A program made the translations under genes and the position numbers. 50,025 bases of DNA from Microgenomates group bacterium RBG_16_45_19 (lineage in GTDB: Bacteria > Patescibacteriota > Microgenomatia > UBA1400 > RBG-16-45-19): assembly GCA_001803415.1 (NCBI GenBank), contig MHDC01000015.1:1-50025 (forward strand), read 5' to 3'. Numbering within the stretch: position 1 is the first letter of the stretch; each line of letters opens with the position of its first letter. Of this stretch, positions 8,851-17,400 are shown piece by piece. The notes under the pieces are model-generated. The model saw only the letters and a program-made list of their open reading frames with translations, was not told where the DNA came from and made no database searches.

Positions 8851-8902
8851 ACTCGTTGCTTGGTTTTCACTAGCATATACGTGGCTTCCTCTTGTGTGCT
8901 AG

Positions 8903-8928
8903 TTAAGGCTGCTAGTTGCTAGCCTTAA
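8903..8928. repeat. 8-bp inverted repeat TTAAGGCT
   Basis: TTAAGGCT (8903-8910) and AGCCTTAA (8921-8928) are perfect arms with a 10-base loop GCTAGTTGCT. It is the strongest hairpin of the desert. Confidence 0.6.
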
Positions 8929-9570
8929 GCAGCCTCATAGTGCCTAGTTGTCGTCCTGTAGTGTGCCCTCTTTTTGCTCGTTAACTCCCAAGCAACGTCC
9001 AGTCAACTGCTCGTTAAGGTCACACGCGCGCGCAAAACAATGGCTAAGTTTGAAAAAGCGTTAGCCCCACATTTGAAGTGATATCTATTGACAGGAGCTT
9101 AGGATTTGGGCAAGGACTTTGAGCACCCCGCCTCTCGTTTCAATAGGGCGAGACACCATGTTTTCTTGGTCTATGAAAAGACACAGGACCTCGACAGGTC
9201 TTTCGAGGTTCTTTCCAAATATCACTTATTGCGACCCGGCGAGTATTGCTTGCGCGCGCTTGTTCCTAAATTAGTTTGCGAAGTATCTTATGCTTCTGGT
9301 TTTGTTTGATTTGTGGGTGTTGAGGGTGGGGCGCGCTAATCACTCCTAAAGAAGAGATACGTGACTCACCCTATTACACTTAAAAGCGGAATTTAGTACC
9401 ACGCATGCGCGCTAACTTGTGGGGTTCAAGTCATTTCTAGCGCACTAGTCTAGCGCGCACGAGGTAACTCGATCTCTTTCTCCGTATCAAGCATTAACAG
9501 AAATTATGCAGCTATTAACTTTGAGTACGTTAGAGAACGTTATGTCGACTCTCTTGGAAGCCTTTGGCCT

Positions 9571-10465
9571 ATGAGCACTCTTGTCAGCAGGTATTTCACG
9601 TCATTAATCGTAGTTCTAAGCATAGTCTTGGGTTTCTTTTTCCCTCAAGTTGGGTTGATTTGGAAACCGTACCTAGCTCTTTTGCTAATGTTCTTGATGT
9701 TCTTCGTCGCGCTAAACATAGAACCGAAAGAAATCGCACATACAATGAGAAACTATCCAGCCCATAGTAATGGGCTTGTTGACGGCATTTGTCCTGGTAC
9801 CGGTGCTGGCGCTTTCCGCAAAGCCCTTTTTCTCATCCATAATTTACGCTGGGACCGTGCTTGCTCTCTGCTGCCCGTCTGCGATCGCTTCTGCTTTCTG
9901 GGTCAAGGCATTCAAGGGAGACATCGCCACCGCTCTGGTCATGGGCATCACCACAAATCTGCTTTCGATAGTCACTGTACCTGCAACAATGCTGATTGCC
10001 ATCGGCACAGCCCTCAACGTTGACATTGCAAGCATGATAGTGAATCTGGCGGAAATAATCTTGGTTCCCATGACGGCCTCCTTTTTGGTAAGGAGATTTG
10101 TCCACCTTGATTGGAACAGAGCTTGCAGTTATAGCTCCAGAGCGGAACTAGGCATGCTCGCTCTCGTGGTTTGGGGGTCTATCGCGCCAGGAGTTGAATA
10201 CGTGAGAAACAACATCGCAGAATTTGTGTTATTGAACGCTTTCATACTTGGAATACTTGCGCTTGCGTTCACGTTAACCAATCTTCTCACCAAGAGATTC
10301 GGACACGAAATAGTGATTTCAATTCAGATCGCGACAACAGTAAAAAATGCGGCCCTCTCCCTAGTGATAGGCCTCACGGCGTTTGGTCCACAGATACTCG
10401 CACCATTGATTGCAAGTCTCATCGCACAAAACCTACTGCTCATCACAGCAAAGGCGCTGACATAA
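9571..10465 (+). pseudogene. Frameshifted bile acid:sodium symporter family (SBF/BASS) transporter
   Basis: Two frames make one transporter of about 296 residues, normal for the family. The first (ATG 9571) gives helices ending in LLLMFLMFFVALNIEPKEIA, the typical L-M-F-L-M-x-x-x-L segment. At about 9750-9760 the frame changes, and the second frame continues MGLLTAFVLVPVLALSAKPF, AGTVLALCCPSAIASAFW, ALVMGITTNLLSIVTVPATM and further helices to a stop at 10463-10465. The family imports bile acids or other organic anions with sodium; the substrate here is unknown. The lesion looks like a single indel. It follows the gene desert and has no obvious operon partner. Confidence 0.7.
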
Positions 10466-10526
10466 GAATGACTAGGCACGCATCTCGGCGGCTCGCGCGC
10501 GAGGAGTCAGAGGTTAGCGCGTTGCC

Positions 10527-10582
10527 CTGTCCCGAAATTGGTCTTAAATGGTCCTAATTCTTATTTTCGGGTTTGGGGACAG
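10527..10582. repeat. Interrupted inverted repeat, possible MITE-like element
   Basis: The left end reads CTGTCCCGAAA (10527-10537). The right end, TTTTCGGGTTTGGGGACAG (10564-10582), is CTGTCCCCAAACCCGAAAA on the other strand. The arms match except for five extra bases in the right arm. The total span is 56 bases. Such a pair resembles terminal inverted repeats of a tiny non-autonomous element; no transposase is beside it. Confidence 0.4.
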
Positions 10583-10832
10583 TTTTGATGTGAATATCTC
10601 TTTTTAGCCCTGTTGCATGCCTTAAAGCTCCAGACGGGCTAGATGCAGCATCAACGGTTTATGGAAAAACTCTACTTTCTTTCAGACTCGCTGAAACCCA
10701 TGAGCTGCCATTTCGACGCGGCGCCAAGAGTTGCTCACCGAACAAGCCCGAATCAAACGCGAAAAGACAAAATAGGAATAAAAACCATTTTTAACCATTT
10801 CAGGGACAAGCCAGCGCGCGAAAGTTGACTGC

Positions 10833-10946
10833 GTGACTATAATCGAAGAAGTGAAAAGGAAGGCAGTGGGCAAAATCAAACATGAGTACCTGACTGAAGC
10901 TGTTTTTGTAACCATAATGCCTGAAGGAACGATTCTAGTTAATTAG
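10833..10946 (+). CDS. Possible small protein, 37 codons
   Basis: A GTG-started frame begins VTIIEEVKRKAVGKIK and ends EAVFVTIMPEGTILVN. The frame stays open upstream through 10800, so this may be the tail of a decayed gene. No family recognised and no clear ribosome binding site. Confidence 0.2.
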   Translation: MTIIEEVKRKAVGKIKHEYLTEAVFVTIMPEGTILVN

Positions 10947-11108
10947 CTAGTTTCATTTTGACTGGCAAAAATAAGCGCGCGCGTGACTTCAATGCCTTCC
11001 AGCATAATTCCTCTATTTATAGCAAAAGCATAGTCAGTTAAGCAAGAGCTTAAATAATAGATTTGGTTTAACCCTGCAAAGTTCAGCATTAACCGCTTAT
11101 TATTAAAG

Positions 11109-11720
11109 ATGATATCAATGAGAACAGCGGCAATAGTCCTCGCGGCAGGCAAATCTGAAAGAATGGGCAGAAACAAGCTCTTACTGAAACTGGGTCAAAA
11201 AACATTAATAGACATCATACTAGATGCATTGGAAGACTCTAAAATCGGCGAAATAGTTGTTGTGCTTGGACACAAATCAGAAGAAATCATGGATGCTATA
11301 AACCATAGACTAAGCAGAGTGAAAGTAGTAGTCAACGAAAGATACGAAGAAGGCATGACTTCATCCTTCAAAACAGGACTGAAACAAACTGGTTCTGTGG
11401 ATGCAACTTTCCTGATCCTTGGCGATGAACCCATTCTGGACTGGAAGTTTCTAAATGCCATGGAAGAGGAAATGGAAAAAAGGCAGGATGAAGCTTCAAT
11501 CATAAGCCCAATTTACAAAGGGAAAAAAGGACACCCAATACTCTTTCACAGACGACTTTTTGAGGAGATACTGGGCCTAAAGGACAAAGAAGTGATGCGC
11601 GATGTCATTCACAGGCATATCGGCCAATTGCTCACAGTCGAGGCGCCCCAATGGACTATAATGGATATTGACACTCCGGATGATTTTGCCAGAATGAGCC
11701 GTTTTGTCAAAAACCGCTAA
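11109..11720 (+). CDS. mocA: MobA/MocA-like molybdopterin nucleotidyltransferase
   Basis: A 203-aa nucleotidyltransferase of the MobA/MocA group, which adds CMP or GMP to molybdopterin. The N-terminal nucleotide loop AAIVLAAGKSERMGRNKLLL is the LAAGxSxRMGxxKLL signature. A metal-binding acidic motif appears in TFLILGDEPILDW, and the later GHPILFHRRLFEEI and MDIDTPDDFARM are typical. MocA-type proteins mature xanthine dehydrogenase-class enzymes together with XdhC. That fits here, as a broken xdhC is next door on the opposite strand and a molybdenum hydroxylase lies at 36285-40012. CMP specificity is inferred from context. ATG 11118 is an alternative start. Confidence 0.82.
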   Translation: MISMRTAAIVLAAGKSERMGRNKLLLKLGQKTLIDIILDALEDSKIGEIVVVLGHKSEEIMDAINHRLSRVKVVVNERYEEGMTSSFKTGLKQTGSVDATFLILGDEPILDWKFLNAMEEEMEKRQDEASIISPIYKGKKGHPILFHRRLFEEILGLKDKEVMRDVIHRHIGQLLTVEAPQWTIMDIDTPDDFARMSRFVKNR

Positions 11721-11827
11721 AATAAGTTACTCAAGATTTGGATAGGAAGTGTTCAGGAAAAAACAGCCGCAGGCTTCTTAGTGTTTAAACTTTCGGTGAA
11801 GCGAAATTTAGTTTCAGTAGAGAACCA

Positions 11828-12664
11828 TTAGCGTTCTGCAGGTCGAACATTCCAGCTATGATTATATCGCGTCCAGTTTTTCCTTTTTTCAGATATGATC
11901 TCCGCCAGTATGCTGATTCCTATTTCCTCTGGAGTTTGTGCTCCTATATCTAGGCCCAATGGCGCATGTAAAACTTCGAGGTCCTTCTCGCTTATTCCAA
12001 CGGTTTTGAGCCTGTTGACAATTATAGTAACTTTTGTTTTGCTGCCGAGCAAACCGACGTATGTGGGTTTCGTTTTTATTATTTTCTCCACCGCTAAATA
12101 GTCATGTTCTGGTTCTCCATGAACTACTACAAAAAGATCCTTTGGCGCAACCTATAACCTATCTAGTATTTCCCCCAGCTCGCCTATGGCTATCTGTTCG
12201 ACCATCGGGAATCGCTCTTTAGTGGCTGTTTCCTTATTGTCATCAATTAGTATTATTCTAAATCCAAGGATGTCAGCAAGTTTAGCTAGTGGCAAGGCGA
12301 TATGGCCCGATCCAACAATTATGAGTCTATGCTCTGGTACAATTACGTCCATAAACAACGTTAATTCACCCCCCCCAAATTAAACCTGTGTCAATCATTC
12401 CCTCTTTTTCTTGCTTTGTGAGATTGAAAACGACTTTACGTGAATTTCCCTCTTCCAAGGCTTTCAAGGATTCATTTACTAAGGCTCTCTCAAGAGTTCC
12501 GCCTCCTATTGTTCCGAAGGTTTTTCCATCTTCAGTCACAATCATTTGGCTCCTGGTTTTCTTGGTCCGGAACCCTTTTTCTCAATAACTGTACATAGAG
12601 CCAATTTCTTTCCGCTTTCTAAGAGACTTATGGCTCTCTCTAGTACTTCTAGATCGATCGTCAT
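11828..12664 (-). pseudogene. xdhC: XdhC/CoxI-family molybdoenzyme maturation protein, broken
   Basis: Pieced together on the minus strand, this is a full XdhC: LEVLERAISLLESGKKLALC, then GSGPRKPGAK, the domain 1 motif FGTIGGGTLERAL, domain 2 RLIIVGSGHIALPLAKLAD (Rossmann loop), TYVGLLGSKTK and HAPLGLDIGAQTPEEIGISI. Three lesions break it. One A is missing after GAK near 12545 (AAATG for AAAATG). A run of eight G near 12370-12378 should be seven. An in-frame TAG lies at 12152-12154 after EILDRL. XdhC family proteins bind and insert sulfurated Mo cofactor into xanthine dehydrogenase-type enzymes. Such a load of lesions in one gene points to decay, though two are in homopolymers and could be assembly errors. 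Confidence 0.78.
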
Positions 12665-13040
12665 CTGCTTTCACAGTTGTGTACTTGTAATTGAGCTTGA
12701 ATTAAAAAATTGTGGCGTTGACACATTGCTTTTGAATACGGCGTTAATATCCAGAAATATCTTTGACCTAAAAATAGGACGCGCTTTTGCTCAATCTTGA
12801 TTTAGCAGCAGCAACAAAAGTTATTTAGACTCTATTTAGTAGGGTTATAGAATTAGGCTAGATTCATGCCCAGTCCGAACGTGAAGCAACTTCACGACGC
12901 GCGCGCTGCTGAAGCGGGTTCGCCCAGCTTGCGAACATGGTAGATGCAAATCTCAAAATCTGATTGCCTAGAAAGAACACAAAAGTTCGCGTGCGATCGA
13001 TCGACATATCCGCAAAACTAATATGCCAGAGTTTGTCTGA
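12665..13040. other. Intergenic region with two hairpins and a GC tract
   Basis: Divergent spacer between broken xdhC and the PreA-like gene. CGTGAAG/CTTCACG (12880-12896) is a perfect 7-bp stem with loop CAA. GCGCGCGC follows at 12899-12906. GTTCGC/GCGAAC (12918-12936) is a perfect 6-bp stem with a 7-base loop. CGATCGATCG lies near 12995. I see no gene. Confidence 0.5.
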
Positions 13041-14264
13041 ATGGATCTGACAAAAATGAGTTTGAACATAGAATTTGCAGGTAAAACCTTCAAAAACCCG
13101 GTAATAGCCGCCTCAGGTATAGTGACAAATAACTTGTACTCAACCAAGAAATGTATTGAGGCTGGAGTAGGTGGCGTAATTATCAAAAGCGTGGTTTATT
13201 ATAACGACCACATTAGCCCTCCGCGACCACAGGTGTGGCTTCTCGATCGGTATGGATATCAGTGTGGCAGTACAAATATCGCGGCTGGTTTCCTCTCCCC
13301 TGAAAAAGGGGTGAAGTTGTTACAAGAATTAAGACCTCTTGCAGAGAAGGAAAGCACTGTGCTTATTGGGAATATAAATCTAACAGGAGTCTTCAGAGAG
13401 GAAGAAACTAGAGACTTGGGGCGAAGACTACAGGAGGCAGGCGCCGAAATGATAGAAGTGTCAACATCATGCCCCATCATGGTCGCTTTGGAATTCGCTG
13501 GTGATTGGTCTAAGGTAACCGATATAAAATTTCTCACAAAGATTATAACGACCCTAAAAGAAGAAGTTAGTATCCCAGTTTTCCTGAAGCTACCAGCCCA
13601 TGTAGGAATTGATTATGCGGATGCAATTGAGCAAGCGGGGGCAGATGCCCACAGCATCTTATCAATAGTGCCTGGTACGGTGATAGACATAGAAACCGGA
13701 AGGCCGCTTGTACCGCTTCCCCACTACCTTGGGCATGCGTTGAGGCATCACGCGAATTATCAGACTTCTAGGTTGGCGCTGAAAGCCAAACGCCCAATCA
13801 TGAGTGGCGGAGGGATCACGACTGGCAGAGATGTCATTGAGCGTTTAATGTGCGGTGCAACGCTTGCGGCAGTGCACACCGCTATAATGCGCTATGGTTA
13901 CCAGCGTTTCACGGTAATGATAAATAGCTTGAAGAGCTTTGTGGATAAGAAAGGCTATGGAGCCGTAAAAGATATCGTGGGGATCTCTGTACCGTACATA
14001 GAAAACTTTGACGAATACAAGAAATTTGTGGAGCAGAAAATTCTTCCCAGAGAGGCAATGACCATAACAATTGATAATGATAGATGTGTACGTTGTGGTT
14101 CCTCCTTGTGTGAGAATTGTTGGAATGGTGCAATATCAAAGAAGCAAGGATTTCCGGAAGTAGACCTTGAACGTTGCGAATTCTGTGGGATATGCCAATC
14201 GATTTGCCCAGCGGGCGCCATAAGCATTAGACCTAAGACGGAGCTTAGCGCCTGCACGCGCTAA
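13041..14264 (+). CDS. preA: PreA-like dihydropyrimidine/dihydroorotate dehydrogenase with ferredoxin domain
   Basis: A 407-aa flavoprotein. Residues 1 to about 310 form an FMN-binding barrel: FKNPVIAASGIV, the loop GNINLTG, the catalytic-loop Cys in EVSTSCPIM (family: N-x-S-C-P-N), FLKLPAHV, and phosphate-binding PIMSGGGITTGRDVIE. The C-terminus carries two cysteine clusters, CVRCGSSLCENC (unusual spacing) and CEFCGICQSICPAGA, likely [4Fe-4S]. The family reduces uracil/thymine or oxidises dihydro forms. The barrel-ferredoxin order is that of PreA, the catalytic half of bacterial dihydropyrimidine dehydrogenase. A PreT partner is not seen, so electrons may come from ferredoxin. ATG 13059 is an alternative start. 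Substrate is inferred from family and the island's other genes. Confidence 0.82.
   Translation: MDLTKMSLNIEFAGKTFKNPVIAASGIVTNNLYSTKKCIEAGVGGVIIKSVVYYNDHISPPRPQVWLLDRYGYQCGSTNIAAGFLSPEKGVKLLQELRPLAEKESTVLIGNINLTGVFREEETRDLGRRLQEAGAEMIEVSTSCPIMVALEFAGDWSKVTDIKFLTKIITTLKEEVSIPVFLKLPAHVGIDYADAIEQAGADAHSILSIVPGTVIDIETGRPLVPLPHYLGHALRHHANYQTSRLALKAKRPIMSGGGITTGRDVIERLMCGATLAAVHTAIMRYGYQRFTVMINSLKSFVDKKGYGAVKDIVGISVPYIENFDEYKKFVEQKILPREAMTITIDNDRCVRCGSSLCENCWNGAISKKQGFPEVDLERCEFCGICQSICPAGAISIRPKTELSACTR
14245..14264 (+). terminator. Hairpin ending exactly at the PreA-like stop codon
   Basis: TTAGCGC (14245-14251) and GCGCTAA (14258-14264) form a perfect 7-bp stem with a 6-base loop; the right arm contains the TAA stop. 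No strong T run follows, so termination is possible but unproven. Confidence 0.35.
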
Positions 14265-14481
14265 ATAAACTCGAATTATTCATGTGTAATAAGAGAAGAA
14301 CCAGAGAAGCACCAATCAAGAACGCGATAATAAGTAATTGCCGCGGGCGCTATAATGTTCCGAACCTTCCGCGCTAGTCCGTGTCGCAACTATCAGCGAT
14401 TTCTTGCGTAAGATTCGACTGTGTTCTAGGCGCATATTCATTCTCCTAATGGCACGCGCAACAATGCATATTCCTGCAATT
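14265..14481. other. Convergent spacer without a gene
   Basis: Between the PreA-like gene and the convergent amidohydrolase. It contains CCGCGGGCGC and a CGCGCTAG motif near 14371. No supported gene. Confidence 0.4.
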
Positions 14482-15882
14482 CTAGTCACGAGTAGAAAGC
14501 ACATCTTCGCAGTTCTTTCGAATTTCTCCCTTTTCCACTGTTACCTTGCCATCAATAATTACGGTATTCACTTTTGAAATATCATCTTTATCAAGTATTG
14601 CAATGTCTGCTACTTTACCTAGTGCCAAGGTCCCTCTGTTTGGAGCTAGTTTGGGTATTCTCTTCGCGACATTCCATGTGGCCATGCTGATTGCCTCGGG
14701 TAAGCTGATCACCTCTTCTTCAACTGCTTTCTTAATGATTAATAATATGGGATCATGAAACCCTCCCATGTAATCCGTAGATATAACGTCTGCAAGCCGT
14801 TCTTTAAGAAACATGAAAGTTGTCTCAAGAGAATCAAATAGACGCCTAGCTCGGAAAAAGTCCCCGGAGCATATGTCAATTGCTACTCCACACTGCTTTA
14901 ATTTTCTAGCGTGATCTAATGCCTCTTTGGTTTCCAAACTTGAATGATTGCAGTGAGCGGCAATAATGTTGACTGATGCTGAGAATTCTTCCGCAACTTG
15001 AAGCACTATCTTTTTTGACGCTGCAGCATTATGTATTATTGTGGGGACATGATATTTCTTCGCAAACACTGCTCCCTCTTCTATTCCTTTCAAGGCGGTC
15101 TCGAATGATGGAAGCACTGTCTCTTCTATCAATTTCTTTGCCTCCTCTGCGGTTAGTTTGGAAGACAATCCAATGTTCTTTACAATACGAGCTGTTTCCA
15201 TTGGATTGAAACAAGATCGATCTATATATTTGCCTAAGACAGCTTCCTTAAGGGCTCGTGCTTGCCCCACATTTATGCCTATTCCAGTTCTTTCTTTAAT
15301 AGCATCTGGTATATAGAGATAGTCTTGCCCCATTCCTCCTAACGTAGCGCCACTTCCAATCTCCCCAATAGCTACTGACCCCTTTTTTATCATGTGGTAA
15401 ACTGAAGTTTTCTTATGTTTTTCTTGCAGTCCAGATCCATCAGCTAACTCCGCGGCTTTCAAGTTCAGCGGAGTATGGCTAGTTGCAGTTTTCAAATTCA
15501 TTGGATGATGTTTCTTTGTATTATCAACTTCTTCAATAGTTGCAAATCCGTCCAGATTAAGCAGAGTGGTTGTACCTTCTAGCATGTGTTGATCTAAATT
15601 CTCGAAAACTTTTTCATTTGGTAATGGCACATCTCCAGAAGGAAAGAGGGGCCCACCTGTTACTCCGTGTGCATGATGATTAATTATGCCAGGTATGACC
15701 GTATTTCCTTCCGTATCAATAATCGTATCTGCGCTACTAACTATTGAAGGACTAGGGCGCGTCAGCAAAATATTAGTTATGATTTTTCCTTTAATGATAA
15801 TAGATGCATCTTTTAATATAGAATTGTCCTTTCCTGTAATTATTTTGGCATCAGTTATTAACAGCATATACGATCTATCCAT
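14482..15882 (-). CDS. Amidohydrolase, enamidase-like
   Basis: A 466-aa member of the amidohydrolase superfamily. An N-terminal ITDAKIITGKD strand leads to the metal-binding IPGIINHHAHGV (HxH). An IGEIGSG segment gives a likely bridging Glu, then HNAAASKK and IAAHCNHSSL supply His ligands and ISTDYMGGF the catalytic Asp; the end has the GTLALGKVADIAILDKDD composite domain. The order E-x-G-x-G, H, H, D recalls enamidase of Eubacterium barkeri, which opens tetrahydro-6-oxonicotinate. Other ring-opening amidohydrolases are possible. The TATA box at 15896-15903 predicts a start near 15875, favouring ATG 15867 over ATG 15882. Confidence 0.7.
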   Translation of the reverse strand: MDRSYMLLITDAKIITGKDNSILKDASIIIKGKIITNILLTRPSPSIVSSADTIIDTEGNTVIPGIINHHAHGVTGGPLFPSGDVPLPNEKVFENLDQHMLEGTTTLLNLDGFATIEEVDNTKKHHPMNLKTATSHTPLNLKAAELADGSGLQEKHKKTSVYHMIKKGSVAIGEIGSGATLGGMGQDYLYIPDAIKERTGIGINVGQARALKEAVLGKYIDRSCFNPMETARIVKNIGLSSKLTAEEAKKLIEETVLPSFETALKGIEEGAVFAKKYHVPTIIHNAAASKKIVLQVAEEFSASVNIIAAHCNHSSLETKEALDHARKLKQCGVAIDICSGDFFRARRLFDSLETTFMFLKERLADVISTDYMGGFHDPILLIIKKAVEEEVISLPEAISMATWNVAKRIPKLAPNRGTLALGKVADIAILDKDDISKVNTVIIDGKVTVEKGEIRKNCEDVLSTRD

Positions 15883-15895
15883 TCATATGATTATG

Positions 15896-15903
15896 ATATA
15901 TAT
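15896..15903 (-). promoter_or_regulatory. TATA box of the enamidase-like gene
   Basis: ATATATAT-type sequence about 30 bases before ATG 15867 on the minus strand. Confidence 0.45.
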
Positions 15904-15982
15904 GAAGCATAGTAGCCTATCGCCCTTTTTAGGTTGATAGTCGCTTGATTGAATACATGTTCTCGCATCCTAATAGGTTAGT

Positions 15983-17368
15983 CTAAGGGCTCAACAATTC
16001 TGTTAATTCGGTTATGTTGCCTATTCTTTCTAGATTGCAGACTTCTTCTATGATTTTGTCCACCTTCCATTTGCCAAGCACTTCGGTAGCCAGTATTTTG
16101 AATTTTTCCCATAACTCTTCCTGCGTCATAGGATTTTCAGGTTCTCCCTTGGGAAAATCAACGCGGGAACAATACTTTTCGCCATTAGCTGTTCGAACCT
16201 CCACTATCGTCGACCATTTGCGAGGAAATTCTTTATCGAGGCTTCTATGAATAACAACTGTGATTCTTTTCATCAGGCTCCTTACTTGGGGATCATTAAG
16301 CTTTTCCTCTAGGAACTTCTCGTTTTCTAAGGCCTTCTTCAAACCAGCTTTTCCCTCTGTGATAGCAAGTGCCACGTTGAATTGCACACTATATCTTGGT
16401 CCATAAAACCCCTTACCCCAGGGGCTTGGGTCATCAACCAGCCAAGCTGCAATCGAGTACATTTTGATGACAATTCTTCTCAAATTGCTCTCAGATAAGC
16501 TGTATTTGGAAATAAGTTCCAGAATTCCGTCAATAGCAGCATGGCAATACCTACATGCGGAGTACGGTTTGAATGCTACTTCCAAGATCCTAAATCTCTT
16601 ACCAAGCTCCTCAGTTATCTTCTCAAGATTATATTCGTCAGAGTACAGCCTACAAAAGCCTTTTTCATTCTCAAATATATCGGAAGCGCTGGTGAACCCT
16701 TTCTCAGCCATCAAAGCCGCATAAAGTCCATTCATCGCGGCTTTTCCAGGGTGGAGATCTTTTGTCATGGCCCTTTCCCTTATATGCGCGAAATTTCCTG
16801 CTACTTGCGATCCTGCTATACCTAATGCATGAAGCATTTTATTGGAATCAAGGGAAAGTACTTTGGCCGACGCGACGGCGGCCCCAAAGGTGTTGACGGT
16901 TCCTGTTGGATGAAAGCCCTTCGAGTAGTGAGACGGCATCACGCTCTCTCCGACTCTTATTACGGTCTCATAACCGGCAACAACTGCTGTGATCAGTTTT
17001 TTACCGTCGCTTTTTTCTCTTTCCGCAATAGCCAAAGCCGCGGGAATCACGCTGTCTCCGATGTGCGTCATCGTGGTCCTATGGGTATCGTCTAGCTCAC
17101 ACATATGCCCCAGGGCCCCGTTAACAAGAGCCGCATTTGGGCATGAGCTTTTGTACTCAAACCCAATTATAGTCGACTCTTCCCTTCCTCCAAGTTCTTT
17201 CACGGTTTCAAAAAGTATTTGGGCAGGCCTTTCCTTGACGGCTATAATAGAATAGCCAAAAAAATCAAGTATGACTTTCTTAGCCATATCAACAACGTCT
17301 TGAGGCAGGTCAGAAAACTCTAAGCCAGCTAAATATTCCGCCAGAGCTTTTGTTGGCAATCGAACCAT
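15983..17368 (-). CDS. MmgE/PrpD family protein, copy 1
   Basis: A 461-aa MmgE/PrpD protein. Visible family features: N-terminal LAEYLAGLEFSDLPQDVVD, NAALVNGALGHMCELDDTHR, the FHPTGTVNTFGAAVASAKVL segment (common G-x-H-P-T-G) and ALGIAGSQVAGN, then a C-terminal domain with NPMTQEELWEKFKILA. Known members are 2-methylcitrate dehydratase, cis-aconitate decarboxylase and iminodisuccinate epimerase. Its activity cannot be told from sequence. It lies 32 bases after the AOR gene in the same direction, so aminotransferase, AOR and this gene probably form one operon. It shares clear similarity with the proteins at 24309 and 26674. Confidence 0.85.
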   Translation of the reverse strand: MVRLPTKALAEYLAGLEFSDLPQDVVDMAKKVILDFFGYSIIAVKERPAQILFETVKELGGREESTIIGFEYKSSCPNAALVNGALGHMCELDDTHRTTMTHIGDSVIPAALAIAEREKSDGKKLITAVVAGYETVIRVGESVMPSHYSKGFHPTGTVNTFGAAVASAKVLSLDSNKMLHALGIAGSQVAGNFAHIRERAMTKDLHPGKAAMNGLYAALMAEKGFTSASDIFENEKGFCRLYSDEYNLEKITEELGKRFRILEVAFKPYSACRYCHAAIDGILELISKYSLSESNLRRIVIKMYSIAAWLVDDPSPWGKGFYGPRYSVQFNVALAITEGKAGLKKALENEKFLEEKLNDPQVRSLMKRITVVIHRSLDKEFPRKWSTIVEVRTANGEKYCSRVDFPKGEPENPMTQEELWEKFKILATEVLGKWKVDKIIEEVCNLERIGNITELTELLSP

Positions 17369-17400
17369 CTGATCACGCTAATAATAGATGGGTTGGACTC

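Larger units (their letters stand above)
7990..9560. other. 1.6 kb gene desert rich in short palindromes
   Basis: I find no gene I can support here. Open frames exist, for example 8012-8278 and 9106-9309 on plus, but they match nothing I know and share the region's odd composition. From 8570 to 9030 the hexamers GTTAAC, GTTAAG and CTTAAG recur ten times (8615, 8700, 8810, 8820, 8833, 8843, 8902, 8924, 8980, 9013), and CTAG about eight times. Several perfect inverted repeats lie here. Six tracts of alternating GCGCGC are at 8293, 9026, 9252, 9331, 9407 and 9453. It could be a structured RNA locus, a decayed element or a chromosomal site. Confidence 0.5.
10466..11108. other. Intergenic region with palindromes and a short ORF
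   Basis: It holds a 12-bp palindrome CTCGCGCGCGAG (10492-10503), a long inverted repeat (10527-10582), GCGCGC tracts at 10814 and 10975, and a possible 37-codon frame (10833-10946). A/T-rich sequence near 11048-11060 may serve as promoter for the mocA-like gene. No recognised gene is present. Confidence 0.45.

Noticed and set aside
8570-9030. CRISPR array or replication origin
   Set aside because: Repeats are 6-10 bases and irregularly spaced with no spacer pattern, and no cas or cdc6/orc1 gene is near.
9106-9309. Protein gene in the desert
   Set aside because: Open for 67 codons with AGGAG upstream, but the sequence matches nothing known and lies in palindrome-rich DNA.
12152-12154. In-frame TAG in xdhC as pyrrolysine
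   Set aside because: TAG ends hisS and the gfcR-like gene at normal lengths, and xdhC has two further frameshifts, so a plain nonsense mutation is more likely.
13041-14264. Biosynthetic dihydroorotate dehydrogenase
   Set aside because: The C-terminal ferredoxin domain and the nearby dihydropyrimidinase favour PreA-type catabolism, though this is not proven.
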